NCBI GenBank assembly: GCA_937922925.1
Contig: CALAKU010000034.1
Location: 1-36,397 of the forward strand
Source: an uncultured Arenicella sp.
GTDB taxonomy: Bacteria > Pseudomonadota > Gammaproteobacteria > Arenicellales > Arenicellaceae
Reading direction: 5' to 3'
DNA length: 36,397 nt
In this document: positions 17,109-25,445 of the stretch, one piece after another
Position numbering within the stretch: position 1 is the first letter of the stretch
Layout of the letters: each line of letters starts with the position of its first letter
Position numbers and translations under genes: made by a program
Notes under the pieces: generated by a model
Databases searched by the model: none
What the model saw: only the letters and a program-made list of their open reading frames with translations
What the model was told of the DNA's origin: nothing

Positions 17109-17153
17109 AACAGAATACCGTAAAACGACTCTCAGCAAAAGCTTAGCCAATCA

Positions 17154-18038
17154 TTACTGTGGGCCCAGCACTGGCGTAAAACGAGGCTGCTCGATACCTT
17201 GGCGATCGGTTTTGTAAATAAACACATCGCCAGCGCCTTTTTGATTTTGCCCTACGGCGGCTGAAGTCACGCACAGCAAGTCCAAATTCGCCCCGCCAAA
17301 GGCAACACAGGTGGGTTGCTTGACTGGCATAATTAAGTCTGCGTCAACTGCGCCGGTTGATGAATAGCAGCGTATTTTCCCTCCGCCCCATTCGGCATTA
17401 TAAACCCGCCCTTGAATATCCGTGGTTGAACCGTCGGGGAAGCAATCTTCATCGGTATTTGCAAAATCAATCACAGAACCTAGATTACCTTGCGCATCGT
17501 TAGAAAACTGGCGAATCGTTTGAGTGGGCGTGTCGGTATGATACATACGCCGCCCATCTGCACTCCAACACAAGCCGTTTGAAATCTCGATATCGCTCAT
17601 CATTCTATGCAATGTCAGGTCTGCATCAAGCCTATATAAAGCTGTTTTTGAAACGCTTGCTGACGTGTCTTCCACCACGCCGCCAACCCAAAAACGGCCG
17701 GACGGATCTGTTTTACCATCGTTTAAGCGGCTGGCTGGGTTGGATGCCTCAATCTTGTGAAGCCAATCTACTGTGCCAGCGTCTGGGTTGTACCAGGCCA
17801 AGCCCGAAGCGAAGGCGGCGAGCAGTCGTTGGCGACCTGTTACCAACGCAAAGGAACACAGCGGTTCAGGGGTTTGCCATTGGCTTAGTTCATCGGCCTC
17901 AATGTCATAGCGAAACAAACTTTGCCCAAGGATATCAACCCACCACAAGGCTTCGGTTTGCGCATCCCAAATAATACCCTCACCGAGTTGGTTCGCAACC
18001 GGCAGCTGGCGTATCAACTCAGCTTGCATGGCTAGCAT
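17154..18038 (-). CDS. SMP-30/gluconolactonase family sugar lactonase (cytoplasmic)
   Basis: 294-residue six-bladed propeller lactonase with no signal peptide. Family signatures visible are LGEGIIWD (17-24), ending the first strand with the metal-binding Glu, then RLNDGKTDPSGRFWVGG, ISNGLCWSADG with the metal-binding Asn, YHTDT and PDGSTTDIQGRVYNAEW with the catalytic Asp. It follows dgoA with a 20-bp overlap (11 bp if the second Met is used), last in the seven-gene run from 24099. With a galactose dehydrogenase and galactonate dehydratase at the left end of the window, hydrolysis of galactono-lactone to galactonate is the likely job. A role on another aldonolactone cannot be excluded. Confidence 0.88.
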   Translation of the reverse strand: MLAMQAELIRQLPVANQLGEGIIWDAQTEALWWVDILGQSLFRYDIEADELSQWQTPEPLCSFALVTGRQRLLAAFASGLAWYNPDAGTVDWLHKIEASNPASRLNDGKTDPSGRFWVGGVVEDTSASVSKTALYRLDADLTLHRMMSDIEISNGLCWSADGRRMYHTDTPTQTIRQFSNDAQGNLGSVIDFANTDEDCFPDGSTTDIQGRVYNAEWGGGKIRCYSSTGAVDADLIMPVKQPTCVAFGGANLDLLCVTSAAVGQNQKGAGDVFIYKTDRQGIEQPRFTPVLGPQ

Positions 18039-18675
18039 TGACAGCCGCGACCACGCGACGTGTTGCTTGAAACACTTGCTTAGCAGTCATGCCTGGTTTG
18101 AAAATCTCACTGCCGAACCCAAAGCCTGTTGCGCCCGCTTTCTTCCAAGTTGTTAGCTCTGATAGCTTGACTCCGCCAACTGCGTACACCTGAGCTGAGT
18201 GTGGTAGCACGGCCTTCATCGCCGCGAGGTGGCCACTGCCAACGGTAGAGGCGGGAAAGAGTTTCAGCTGCGTTGCGCCGGCGTGCAAAGCCGCGAAGGC
18301 CTCGGTCGGTGTCATGCATCCGGGCATGGGCAAAAGACCAGCATCGAGACACTCTTTAATCAAGTCTGGCTGAGTTGAGGGCGTTACCGCCAACTCGGCA
18401 CCAACCTCGACTAATTTAGGAATATCACTTAACTGGGTAAGAGTGCCGCAGCCCACCATACAGTGCGCTTTTAACTCGTCGCTTAATAGACGAATGCACT
18501 CAAATGCATTTGGCGTATTTAGTGGCACTTCGATGACACGAACGCCCGCTTCATAAATGGCATTGGCAATATCGGCCACTTCGGCAAGTTGAACACCTCG
18601 AATGATGGCGACCACCGGCATCTCACCAATGGCGGCAGTTAACTTATTTTCCAATGGATTGTTATTAGGCATCAT
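18019..18675 (-). CDS. dgoA: 2-dehydro-3-deoxy-6-phosphogalactonate aldolase (KDPG/KDPGal aldolase family)
   Basis: 218-residue class I aldolase that splits KDPGal into pyruvate and glyceraldehyde 3-phosphate. Motifs: AIIRG (23-27), IEVPLNTPNA (48-57; the PLN[ST]P form is that of DgoA), VGCGTL, VTPSTQPD, PGCMTPTEAF and the Schiff-base lysine K138 in QLKLFPAS, then GGV and GFGSEIF phosphate-binding loops. It overlaps dgoK by 11 bp and the lactonase gene by 20 bp, so translation is coupled. No separate KDPG aldolase (Eda) is seen here although kdgK would generate KDPG; this enzyme may serve both branches, or Eda is encoded elsewhere. Confidence 0.9.
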   Translation of the reverse strand: MMPNNNPLENKLTAAIGEMPVVAIIRGVQLAEVADIANAIYEAGVRVIEVPLNTPNAFECIRLLSDELKAHCMVGCGTLTQLSDIPKLVEVGAELAVTPSTQPDLIKECLDAGLLPMPGCMTPTEAFAALHAGATQLKLFPASTVGSGHLAAMKAVLPHSAQVYAVGGVKLSELTTWKKAGATGFGFGSEIFKPGMTAKQVFQATRRVVAAVNASHAS

Positions 18676-19636
18676 TAGTGGATTGGGCTGCTAGCTTATA
18701 TTCTGTGTTAAATAAAATGGGGTAAGCGTGTTTAAACACCTCATCAGGATCAGCAAGAATTGCACGCACGCCAAAAAGCGTTAGCGCTGTTTGGTAACTT
18801 TGGCTAATGCCCGAACGACCAATTACCACCATACTTGAAAGGTTTTTTTGAATGGGTTCGATGAGGGCTAAACCACTTTTTAGATCTTGGCCGACGATTA
18901 ACCCGAGTAGATAACTCGACGCACAAGTTGGAGCTTTTGTATCCACAAGCTGTTTGGCACGCACGCTAAAAAGTAAAGACATCGTATCGGCTTGAGTATT
19001 GCGCGCAGTTTTCACGCCATCGATAAAACTGTCTTGTTCGAGGCGTTCAGATTGATCCGTCGCCGTCAGAATCGAATATTGATCAAGTACCGAATACAGC
19101 TCACCGGTGTAGTTAGTAAAAAAGGTATCGACCCGCCCGCCGTTGATGATTGACCATTTGTTGTGGGTACCGGGCGTGATGGCCACGACATTTTTTTGTG
19201 CATCGGTATGCGCGCCGTACAAAGACGACACGCCCAGAAGCTGCACTTCTTCGCCGCGCATGGTGTCGCACAAACCTAAGGGATTACGTGTTTTCAATCC
19301 GCCCAATATTGTGATTTGCAAACTACGCGCAGTGAAGCGCACGCTCTGGGCAAGAAAGTCGTCTTGATCTGCCGGGCAGACCGCGTAGCCCGCTTCTTGC
19401 CAACCAATTGATGACCCAACCATGCCCGATAAAACGACATACTTAATCGGGTATTGGTTTAACCAATCTGCTACTTGTTTAAAAAAATAGGCTTCGATGT
19501 CTTGGCCCTTCAATTTAGCGGCGCCAAGTGCATTTTTTTGATCTATAGCTCGGGATTGTTGCGGGCCGTTTTCAAATAGATACAGGCAACAAGACGATGT
19601 TCCCCAGTCTCCGGCGATGAAATAGCGTGGCTGCAT
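18665..19636 (-). CDS. dgoK: 2-dehydro-3-deoxygalactonokinase
   Basis: 323-residue ASKHA-fold kinase that phosphorylates 2-keto-3-deoxy-D-galactonate. The N-terminal GDWGTSSCCLYL (9-20) is the first phosphate-binding motif of DgoK proteins. TPGTHNKWS in the middle is the second family hallmark, and the C-terminal part has the VVIGRSGISQSY loop. It sits between the aldehyde dehydrogenase (52 bp gap, no evident ribosome site) and dgoA (11-bp overlap). Together with dgoA, the SMP-30 lactonase and dgoD at 2398 it completes the De Ley-Doudoroff route from galactose to pyruvate and glyceraldehyde 3-phosphate. Confidence 0.9.
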   Translation of the reverse strand: MQPRYFIAGDWGTSSCCLYLFENGPQQSRAIDQKNALGAAKLKGQDIEAYFFKQVADWLNQYPIKYVVLSGMVGSSIGWQEAGYAVCPADQDDFLAQSVRFTARSLQITILGGLKTRNPLGLCDTMRGEEVQLLGVSSLYGAHTDAQKNVVAITPGTHNKWSIINGGRVDTFFTNYTGELYSVLDQYSILTATDQSERLEQDSFIDGVKTARNTQADTMSLLFSVRAKQLVDTKAPTCASSYLLGLIVGQDLKSGLALIEPIQKNLSSMVVIGRSGISQSYQTALTLFGVRAILADPDEVFKHAYPILFNTEYKLAAQSTNDA

Positions 19637-19688
19637 AATAAATCGGCTTTTGCCAACGCAAGCGCAGGCAAGATTGCTTGGATCGTGC

Positions 19689-21146
19689 TTAGGCTTCGTT
19701 CATGTAAACGGTTTTCTTTTCCAAGTATTGATACAAACCATACTTGCCGTCTTCACCGCCATAACCGCTTTGCTTCCATCCGTTGTGAAAGCCTTGGTGC
19801 TGCTCGCCCATACCACGATTCACATACACTTCGCCGACTTCAAGTTGATCGATGGCTTGGTTAATGTAGTCAAAGCGTTTGGTAAACAAATACGCCGACA
19901 AACCGTATTCGCTGTCGTTACTGAATTCGATGGCTTGGTCTAAGCTGCTGACTTTTACGATTGGCAAAATAGGCCCAAAGGTTTCTTCTTGCACCAGCGT
20001 ATTATTTTGATCGACGTTAACCAGTAAAGTTGGCTCGTACCAGCAGCCGTTTTCAAAACCGTCGACGGTCGCTGGTTTGCCGCCACAAACCAACTCGGCA
20101 CCTTCGCTCACGCCTTTATCAACCAAGCTTTGAATATGCGCAATCTCGGCTTGGTTTACCTTGGGGCCAATGTCTGTAACATCCAACATGGGGTCGCCGA
20201 TTTTCAGCGCTTTAACCATGGGAGTGAAGATCGCTAAAAATTCACCGTATACCGATTCGTGTACGTAGAGGCGTTCAGCACAGGTGCAAACCTGACCACA
20301 ATTGGCGTAGCGGGCCGCTAAGGCTTGTTCAGCCGCATAGTGAAGATCGGCATCTTCCATGATGATCAGGGGCGCCTTGCCACCAAGCTCGAGCATCACC
20401 GATGTCATGTTGTCGGCACAGGCTTTAAAAATGCGTTTACCGGTTGGCGTGCTACCGGTCATGGTGACCATTTTGGTGATGGGGCTAGAGCACAATTCAT
20501 TACCCACACCTGAGCCAGTGCCGTTAATGATGTTCAATACGCCAGCCGGAATACCCGCTTCATTCGCAAGCTTACCCAACTCTAAAGTCGCCAACGGCGT
20601 TTCTTGAGTGGGCTTTACCACAATTGTATTGCCCGTAATCAACGCGGGCCCAATCTTGCGGCCCGCTAAAGCCAATGGAAAGTTCCAAGCCGTAATCGCC
20701 ACCACCACGCCTTTGGGCACCATGTGGATATAAATTTTTTCGTTCTCATTATCCGAAGGCAATATGTCGCCTTCGATAGTCAAGGCATGATCGCAGGCAT
20801 ACTCGATAAATGTCGCCGTTGCGCCGACCTCGGCGTTGGCAACTGACAACAGCTTGCCTTGCTCGTGTACCAGCATTTCGGCTAAGCGATCCGTATTGCC
20901 GCGAATCAAGTCTGCGAAGCGACGCAGAATACTTGCTCGCTCTCGTGCGGTTTTTTTTGCCCACGGTGCTTGCGCCGCTTGCGCTACCTTAAGCGCATGT
21001 TGAGCATCGCCCACGGTACCGGCTGGAATGGAACCCACGGCTTCACCGGTGCTTGGCGAGAGCACTGTAATTTGTTCATCACTTTCAGAATTACAATACT
21101 GGCCGCCCACAAAATTAAGGTTGTTGTACTCGCTTATTTGTTTCAT
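19689..21146 (-). CDS. Aldehyde dehydrogenase, candidate 3,6-anhydro-L-galactose dehydrogenase
   Basis: ALDH-superfamily enzyme of 485 residues, close in style to lactaldehyde/AldA-type dehydrogenases. Catalytic features: AWNFP with N155, LELGGKAP with general base E253, and the nucleophile C287 in [11 protein letters not shown] place the start at 21146, giving the typical ATGA overlap with the SDR stop. An in-frame ATG at 21158 exists, but it touches its GGAGG directly. It is fourth in the operon begun by the putative AHG-acid cycloisomerase, so oxidation of AHG to 3,6-anhydrogalactonate, first step of the AHG pathway described in Vibrio and Streptomyces, is the best assignment. Substrate assignment rests on context. 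Confidence 0.85.
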   Translation of the reverse strand: MKQISEYNNLNFVGGQYCNSESDEQITVLSPSTGEAVGSIPAGTVGDAQHALKVAQAAQAPWAKKTARERASILRRFADLIRGNTDRLAEMLVHEQGKLLSVANAEVGATATFIEYACDHALTIEGDILPSDNENEKIYIHMVPKGVVVAITAWNFPLALAGRKIGPALITGNTIVVKPTQETPLATLELGKLANEAGIPAGVLNIINGTGSGVGNELCSSPITKMVTMTGSTPTGKRIFKACADNMTSVMLELGGKAPLIIMEDADLHYAAEQALAARYANCGQVCTCAERLYVHESVYGEFLAIFTPMVKALKIGDPMLDVTDIGPKVNQAEIAHIQSLVDKGVSEGAELVCGGKPATVDGFENGCWYEPTLLVNVDQNNTLVQEETFGPILPIVKVSSLDQAIEFSNDSEYGLSAYLFTKRFDYINQAIDQLEVGEVYVNRGMGEQHQGFHNGWKQSGYGGEDGKYGLYQYLEKKTVYMNEA

Positions 21147-21907
21147 CGGCCCATCCATCCTCCGTCAACGGTGACGGTGCTGCCGTTCATGTAATCGGAT
21201 GCTTCAGACGCCAAGAATACAACTGGCCAAGCCAGATCTGACGGCGTCCCCCAACGCCCCTGAGGTATTCTTTCGAGAATCGATTTCGAACGATTCTCAT
21301 CAGCGCGTAAAGCAGCCGTATTGTCAGTGGCAATATACCCTGGCGCTACCGCATTTACATTTACCCCACTCGCCGCCCACTCGTTCGATAATGCCATCAC
21401 CAATTGGCCGATGCCCCCCTTACTAGCTGCATAACCCGGCACCGTGATTCCCCCCTGGAATGCCAATAGTGAACTGGTAAAAATAATCTTGCCGCGGCCG
21501 CGTTCGACCATGCCTTTGCCAATTTCTCGGCTGAGAATAAACTGAGTAGATAGATTCACATCGATCACGCGATCCCATAATTCATCGGGATGCTCTGCCG
21601 CCGGCGCACGCTCAATCGTGCCTGCGTTGTTAACCAAAATATCAATCACCTTGTGCTCGGTATTAAGATCATTGATAAATCGATAAACATCATCGCGATC
21701 ACTGAAATCACATTGATACGCACTAAACGCCTGCCCTGTTTTTTCTACGGCCTGAGCCGCATCAGAACCTTGCGCGGCCAAACTTGCCGACACGCCAATA
21801 ATATCCGCACCGGCCTGCGCCAAGGCGACGGCAATTTCTTTACCGATACCGCGGCTGCATCCGGTCACCAGCGCGACTTTGCCGCTCAGGCTAAATTTAT
21901 CTAACAT
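21143..21907 (-). CDS. kduD: KduD-type SDR: 2-keto-3-deoxy-D-gluconate 5-dehydrogenase / 2,5-diketo-3-deoxy acid reductase
   Basis: 254-residue classical [11 protein letters not shown] (15-22), NNAG (93-96), catalytic S146, Y159 and K163 (YAASK). The segment [19 protein letters not shown] and [12 protein letters not shown] are hallmarks of KduD proteins. In the AHG pathway this enzyme would reduce 2,5-diketo-3-deoxy-galactonate to D-KDG, the partner step to the Zn-dependent dehydrogenase encoded just upstream (11-bp gap). Its stop overlaps the start of the aldehyde dehydrogenase. In pectin or alginate pathways KduD runs a related interconversion, but no uronate-lyase genes are seen here. Confidence 0.88.
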   Translation of the reverse strand: MLDKFSLSGKVALVTGCSRGIGKEIAVALAQAGADIIGVSASLAAQGSDAAQAVEKTGQAFSAYQCDFSDRDDVYRFINDLNTEHKVIDILVNNAGTIERAPAAEHPDELWDRVIDVNLSTQFILSREIGKGMVERGRGKIIFTSSLLAFQGGITVPGYAASKGGIGQLVMALSNEWAASGVNVNAVAPGYIATDNTAALRADENRSKSILERIPQGRWGTPSDLAWPVVFLASEASDYMNGSTVTVDGGWMGR

Positions 21908-21918
21908 GATGTTCTCGT

Positions 21919-22941
21919 TTAAGCGTGGTTACAGGCGATAACCGCCTTCATACCTTTAGGATTATTATCCATATTTGCAAAGGCATCACCAATGTTGGGC
22001 AAGGCAGTGGTAAAAGTGATAAATGAATCAATATCGATTTTATTATTGGCTACAAGCTCGATGGCTTTCTCGAAATCACTGGCTTCGTAAACGCGCGCGC
22101 CTAAGAGCTCTAACTCTTTCCAAAAGAATTGAAACAAATCGATGGGCTGCTTTTCAGAATGGATTGCAACCATGCAGATGCGTCCGCGCACAGCGGCGAT
22201 CTCCGTCATGGCGTCTATCGCTGGCGCCACACCCGAGACTTCATAGACCACATCGGCACCTTTTCCATGAGTCCATTCATTAACAACCGCTTTGATGTCT
22301 TGCTCTACGGGATTGACGGTTTTGATGCCATGTTCTTTAGCAAAGGCTAAGCGCGATTCATTCAATTCAGAAATCATGACCTCGGCGCCCAAGGCTTTGC
22401 CCACTTGCGCAATTAATTGACCAATCGGCCCGCCACCGATGACCACCGCTTTTTCACCTACCTTTAAACGTGAGCGAGCAACATCATGGCAAGCTACGGA
22501 GAGCGGCTCAATCAAGGCACCACTTTTTAGACTCACGTGCGCTGGTAATTTGTGCAGAGTTTTAACCGGCACCGTCCATGAGCTTTGAAAGCCACCAGCC
22601 GAATCAATGCCCATAAAGTTTAAGTTGTGACAAACATGGCTATTACCTGCGTCGCACGCTGGGCAATCACCGCAGTAATCTAGAGGTCGCACCACCACTT
22701 TGTCGCCAATCGCATAGTCGCTAACACCAGAGCCTAACTCGACGATGGTGCCAGAGACTTCGTGGCCAATGACTTGTGGCGGCGCGACGCGTTGGTCCAT
22801 CACGCCATGATATATGTGCATGTCGGTGCCACAGATACCAACGTAACCAACATTAAGGCGAACCTCGCCTGCTTGTGGGGCAATGGCGTGGCCTTCGCCA
22901 ATCTCAAATGATTTATTGCCGATGTAGTGTGCTGCTTGCAT
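21919..22941 (-). CDS. Zn-dependent medium-chain dehydrogenase, candidate L-2-keto-3-deoxygalactonate 5-dehydrogenase
   Basis: 340-residue MDR alcohol dehydrogenase. Catalytic zinc ligands C37 (GICGTD), H60 and E61 (GHEVSG); structural zinc cysteines C90, C93, C96 and C104; cofactor motif VIGGGPIGQLIAQ followed by an acidic residue (ISE) that favours NAD. It is second in the operon, 6 bp after the cycloisomerase gene and 11 bp before kduD. Expected reaction: oxidation at C5 of L-2-keto-3-deoxygalactonate, product of the cycloisomerase, to the 2,5-diketo acid that KduD then reduces to D-KDG. General sorbitol/threonine dehydrogenase annotation would also fit the sequence; the operon decides. 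Confidence 0.85.
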   Translation of the reverse strand: MQAAHYIGNKSFEIGEGHAIAPQAGEVRLNVGYVGICGTDMHIYHGVMDQRVAPPQVIGHEVSGTIVELGSGVSDYAIGDKVVVRPLDYCGDCPACDAGNSHVCHNLNFMGIDSAGGFQSSWTVPVKTLHKLPAHVSLKSGALIEPLSVACHDVARSRLKVGEKAVVIGGGPIGQLIAQVGKALGAEVMISELNESRLAFAKEHGIKTVNPVEQDIKAVVNEWTHGKGADVVYEVSGVAPAIDAMTEIAAVRGRICMVAIHSEKQPIDLFQFFWKELELLGARVYEASDFEKAIELVANNKIDIDSFITFTTALPNIGDAFANMDNNPKGMKAVIACNHA

Positions 22942-22947
22942 AGTCTA

Positions 22948-24099
22948 TTACTGTGTAAGGTGTGGGCGTAGCGCCTCAAGATCAAAATCAACACCAGTGC
23001 CGATGAGTTCTGGCGCAATGGCTTGGCCACACGCACTTAACTTAAGTGGTGCTGATGTGTATTGATCAATTGGGAAGGAATGTACTTCTAAATAGCCGGC
23101 GTGAGGCTGAGCAGCCATTAAAGAAACATGCAGCTCGTGCATGCCATGACTGCAAATCGGTAAATTGGCTTGCTTCGCCAAATCAGCAATGTGTAACCAT
23201 CCTGTGATACCGCCAATATTAGACGCATCCGGTTGTAAGAAGCCGAGTTTAGATTGCGCTATGGCATAACCAAACTCAAATGGCGTGTGCAGGTTTTCGC
23301 CCATGGCGAGAGGAATACGAGTGTTCTCTGCGATACGTGCATAACCTAGATAATCGTCTGGCACGGTAGGTTCTTCAAACCACACCAAGTTATTGGCTTC
23401 AACCGCTTTGGAAAAATCAATGGCTTGATCGACATCCATGGAATAGTTGGCGTCGACCATAAATTGCGTGTTTGCGCCGATTAACTCACGCACTGCGGTA
23501 ACTCGGGCGACGTCTTCCAGATAATCTTCCTTACCAACTTTGATTTTTACCGCGCCAAAACCTCGATCTAAATAGCCTTGCACATTTTGCAATAAGCGGT
23601 CCTGATCAAAATTCAGATCAATGCCACCTGCGTAACAACGAGCCATTGGAGACTCACCACCAATGTATTTGTAAAGAGGTTGCTCGGCCCGCTTGCATCG
23701 AATGTCCCACAGGGCAATGTCGATAGCAGAAATAGCAAAGCTGACTAAGCCGCCCCGACCCACGTAATGCATGTGCCAATTCATGTCGTGCCATAAGGCC
23801 TGAATATCACTGCACTCGCGGCCCTTAATAAAGCCAGCCAAATCATAATCGATTAGGCATTTAATCGCATGGCCACCACGACCACCAGTATAGCTATAAC
23901 CAGTCCCTTTAAAACCGTCACTGGTTTGGATGTCACAAACAATCAATTCAAAATGCGTGTGATCGCCATGCTTGGCATCACTAAGCACTTCGGCCAGTGG
24001 CACTGCATAGTGACGCACCGATACATCCTCGATATACGACTCGGAACTCAGCTCAATATGGCCAAAAGAATTGGGATTGTTTACTGCGTGGTATTTCAT
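22948..24099 (-). CDS. Enolase-superfamily 3,6-anhydro-L-galactonate cycloisomerase
   Basis: 383-residue mandelate racemase/muconate lactonizing enzyme-type protein. Visible catalytic set: KIK motif with K185 and K187, metal ligands D216 (VDANYS), E242 (FEEPT) and E268 (MGEN), and H318 (CSHGMHE). The N-terminal capping domain carries a longer than usual lead (about 22 residues) before the first strand. This MLE-like subgroup within an agarose locus corresponds to AHG-acid cycloisomerases, which open the anhydro ring to give L-2-keto-3-deoxygalactonate. It heads the seven-gene minus-strand operon. A near-consensus promoter overlaps operator-like sites about 130-175 bp upstream. The paralogous dgoD at 2398 has different active-site residues (D-x-H instead of K-x-K), matching a different reaction. 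Confidence 0.86.
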   Translation of the reverse strand: MKYHAVNNPNSFGHIELSSESYIEDVSVRHYAVPLAEVLSDAKHGDHTHFELIVCDIQTSDGFKGTGYSYTGGRGGHAIKCLIDYDLAGFIKGRECSDIQALWHDMNWHMHYVGRGGLVSFAISAIDIALWDIRCKRAEQPLYKYIGGESPMARCYAGGIDLNFDQDRLLQNVQGYLDRGFGAVKIKVGKEDYLEDVARVTAVRELIGANTQFMVDANYSMDVDQAIDFSKAVEANNLVWFEEPTVPDDYLGYARIAENTRIPLAMGENLHTPFEFGYAIAQSKLGFLQPDASNIGGITGWLHIADLAKQANLPICSHGMHELHVSLMAAQPHAGYLEVHSFPIDQYTSAPLKLSACGQAIAPELIGTGVDFDLEALRPHLTQ

Positions 24100-24218
24100 C
24101 AGTCGTTTAAATCTGGGATAGAACCTGATTCGAAATCAAGAGAAGGCCTTTTCGAAAATTGTTAAAGCGGCCATCTAATCTAGTAGTGCGATAGCCCATG
24201 ACCCATAAGGTCTTGCTT

Positions 24219-24233
24219 ATTTGTACGACAAAT
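24219..24233. promoter_or_regulatory. Second operator-like palindrome at the AHG operon promoter
   Basis: ATTTGTACGACAAAT is a 15-bp palindrome (six-base arms around ACG) that fits the FadR-subfamily pattern TNGTNNNACNA. It covers the predicted start of transcription and three bases of the -10 box of the minus-strand promoter, a classic repressor position. Its 3-bp centre differs from the 2-bp centre of sites A-D. Confidence 0.5.
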
Positions 24234-24259
24234 ATAAAGTCCATTTTGTTTATTGTCAA
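24231..24259 (-). promoter_or_regulatory. Sigma-70-like promoter of the AHG/galactose catabolic operon
   Basis: Minus strand: -35 TTGACA (24259-24254, perfect), 17-bp spacer, -10 TATATT (24236-24231, five of six). Predicted start near 24224, giving a leader of about 125 nt before the ATG at 24099. Both boxes overlap operator-like palindromes, so the promoter is strong but probably repressed without inducer. Confidence 0.6.
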
Positions 24260-24274
24260 CAATTTACTGTTGAC
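24253..24274. promoter_or_regulatory. Operator-like site B between back-to-back promoters
   Basis: TTGTCAACAATTTAC (24253-24267) matches the shared pattern TTGTNNACAATNNAC. It also forms an inverted repeat GTCAAC / GTTGAC (24255-24260 with 24269-24274, 8-bp spacer). The left arm contains the -35 of the minus-strand operon promoter and the right arm adjoins the -35 of a plus-strand promoter, so one bound regulator could control both directions. Confidence 0.6.
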
Positions 24275-24298
24275 GAAAACAGGTTTAAATGCGATTAT
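24270..24298 (+). promoter_or_regulatory. Putative plus-strand sigma-70 promoter for the candidate small RNA
   Basis: -35 TTGACG (24270-24275, five of six), 17-bp spacer, -10 GATTAT (24293-24298, four of six). It is divergent from the AHG operon promoter. No protein gene follows before the strong terminator ending at 24462. Confidence 0.4.
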
Positions 24299-24304
24299 TA
24301 GATG

Positions 24305-24462
24305 GTGCTATTAAGCGACAAATATTTCATTGCCAACCCAACCACAATGAAACGTTTTTTTACTTAACCTCAAGTACTTCTTAGCTTACAAAAACGCGTA
24401 CGCGATAAGTACAAACTCCTTCTTCACCATGCTCTTCGACTTGCTCGAAGAGCTTTTTTTTG
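24305..24462 (+). ncRNA. Candidate small RNA divergent from the AHG operon
   Basis: About 155 nt between a plus-strand promoter-like sequence and a strong plus-strand terminator, in a 492-bp gap without protein genes. It holds a stem-loop TTTCATTG / CAATGAAA (24325-24332 with 24345-24352) whose 12-nt loop is the C-rich CCAACCCAACCA, a T run just after it, the self-complementary GCGTACGC (24396-24403) and the terminator. The only reading start (ATG at 24345) encodes six codons without a ribosome site. A C-rich exposed loop would suit pairing with G-rich ribosome sites. Prediction only; no known family was recognised. Confidence 0.35.
24432..24462 (+). terminator. Strong Rho-independent terminator, plus strand
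   Basis: Stem GCTCTTCGA / TCGAAGAGC (24432-24440 with 24446-24454), loop CTTGC, then eight T (24455-24462). On the minus strand no T run follows, so it does not serve sapC. It implies a plus-strand transcript in a region without a coding gene. Confidence 0.8.
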
Positions 24463-24591
24463 CCTGATTAATTTGCACCCATTTACCAGTGTTTAGTTAA
24501 TCTGTTTATACGCCCAAAATCAGCGCTAGCCCTTTATGATTCGCTCAATATACAAGGCTCGTTTCCCTTGCTTAGGTAAGTACTTTAAAGG

Positions 24592-25329
24592 CTAATTGCG
24601 CGCCGCTTTCCACTCAATCAATTTGGGCAAATGCCCTTGAGAATGAATCAGCGCATAGATGGCTTGAAAATATCCTTTACGGTGAAAGTCTAGGACTTGC
24701 GCTTGCGCTAGCTTACTTAGTTGGTCAGGATCAATACTATAAAGGCCATCGAAACTGGTTTTCTCTTGGCCTTTAAGCTGCACATCCAAGGTAGCTGGCA
24801 CAATCAACTCAAGAGCGCTTAAGCGTTCGAGGAACGCCTTCGTGGTCTTAAAACCTTGTAATAGAGTATTCAGGATGCCAAAAACCGACTCTACATAGGC
24901 ACTTGGCTTACCATCCGGCTGAAACAGAGCTTCGCCGACATTAGTGCTCAATCGGCTGTTTTCGATATCAACGCCCAGCTTTAGCTCATCTCCTGGCTTG
25001 ATGTCGTCGATGGTTGAAGCGCCGCTGTCGCTGACCACACAGGCCTGGAACGGTTGGCGTTGTAGATCAAGAGGAATATAAGCGGCTCGCCAAGCACCGT
25101 CTTGGACAAAGAGATTTTCTTTGGCATTTAACCCCAATAAAGCACTCAGCTCGAATTGACCTGTATGCGGATGCTTCGTAATAAAGATAGGGTAATCAAG
25201 CGCTAGCTGCGGCAACTCTTGTGCGGTGGCAATCGCCACCGGGCCGATCTCGTCAAAATAGTTGGCCAGACGATTATCAAGCTTTAGATCTGCATGTTTA
25301 CTAGCACTGAGTATTTCAATTTTTGGCAC
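24592..25329 (-). CDS. SapC family protein
   Basis: 245 residues, cytoplasmic-looking, no signal peptide. The sequence matches SapC-family proteins (for example the PIFITKHPHTGQFELSALLG region at about 48-67 and the aromatic WRAAYIPLDLQRQPF stretch), which in Alteromonadales, Caulobacterales and Xanthomonadales are encoded beside TonB-dependent receptors and tryptophan-halogenase-like genes. Biochemical function is not established. The GTG start at 25329 is five bases after GGAAG. It lies 116 bp after the receptor gene, with an intrinsic terminator between them and only 28 bp from that terminator to the start codon, so expression probably depends on readthrough. Confidence 0.85.
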   Translation of the reverse strand: MPKIEILSASKHADLKLDNRLANYFDEIGPVAIATAQELPQLALDYPIFITKHPHTGQFELSALLGLNAKENLFVQDGAWRAAYIPLDLQRQPFQACVVSDSGASTIDDIKPGDELKLGVDIENSRLSTNVGEALFQPDGKPSAYVESVFGILNTLLQGFKTTKAFLERLSALELIVPATLDVQLKGQEKTSFDGLYSIDPDQLSKLAQAQVLDFHRKGYFQAIYALIHSQGHLPKLIEWKAARN

Positions 25330-25357
25330 GGGAACTTCCGGTTTTTTAGTGTATTAA

Positions 25358-25388
25358 AAAAGGCTCGCTAGAGTCTAGCGAGCCTTTT
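25358..25388 (-). terminator. Intrinsic terminator between the TonB receptor gene and sapC
   Basis: Perfect 13-bp stem AAAAGGCTCGCTA / TAGCGAGCCTTTT (25358-25370 with 25376-25388), extendable by one G-C pair, followed on the minus strand by a T run (six T from 25360 down to 25355). It sits 57 bp after the receptor stop. Partial readthrough would set the SapC:receptor ratio. Confidence 0.8.
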
Positions 25389-25445
25389 AAAAGTGTCAAT
25401 GTTCTACGCTATTGTGGAACACAACACCTGCTTTTGTAAAAGGGT

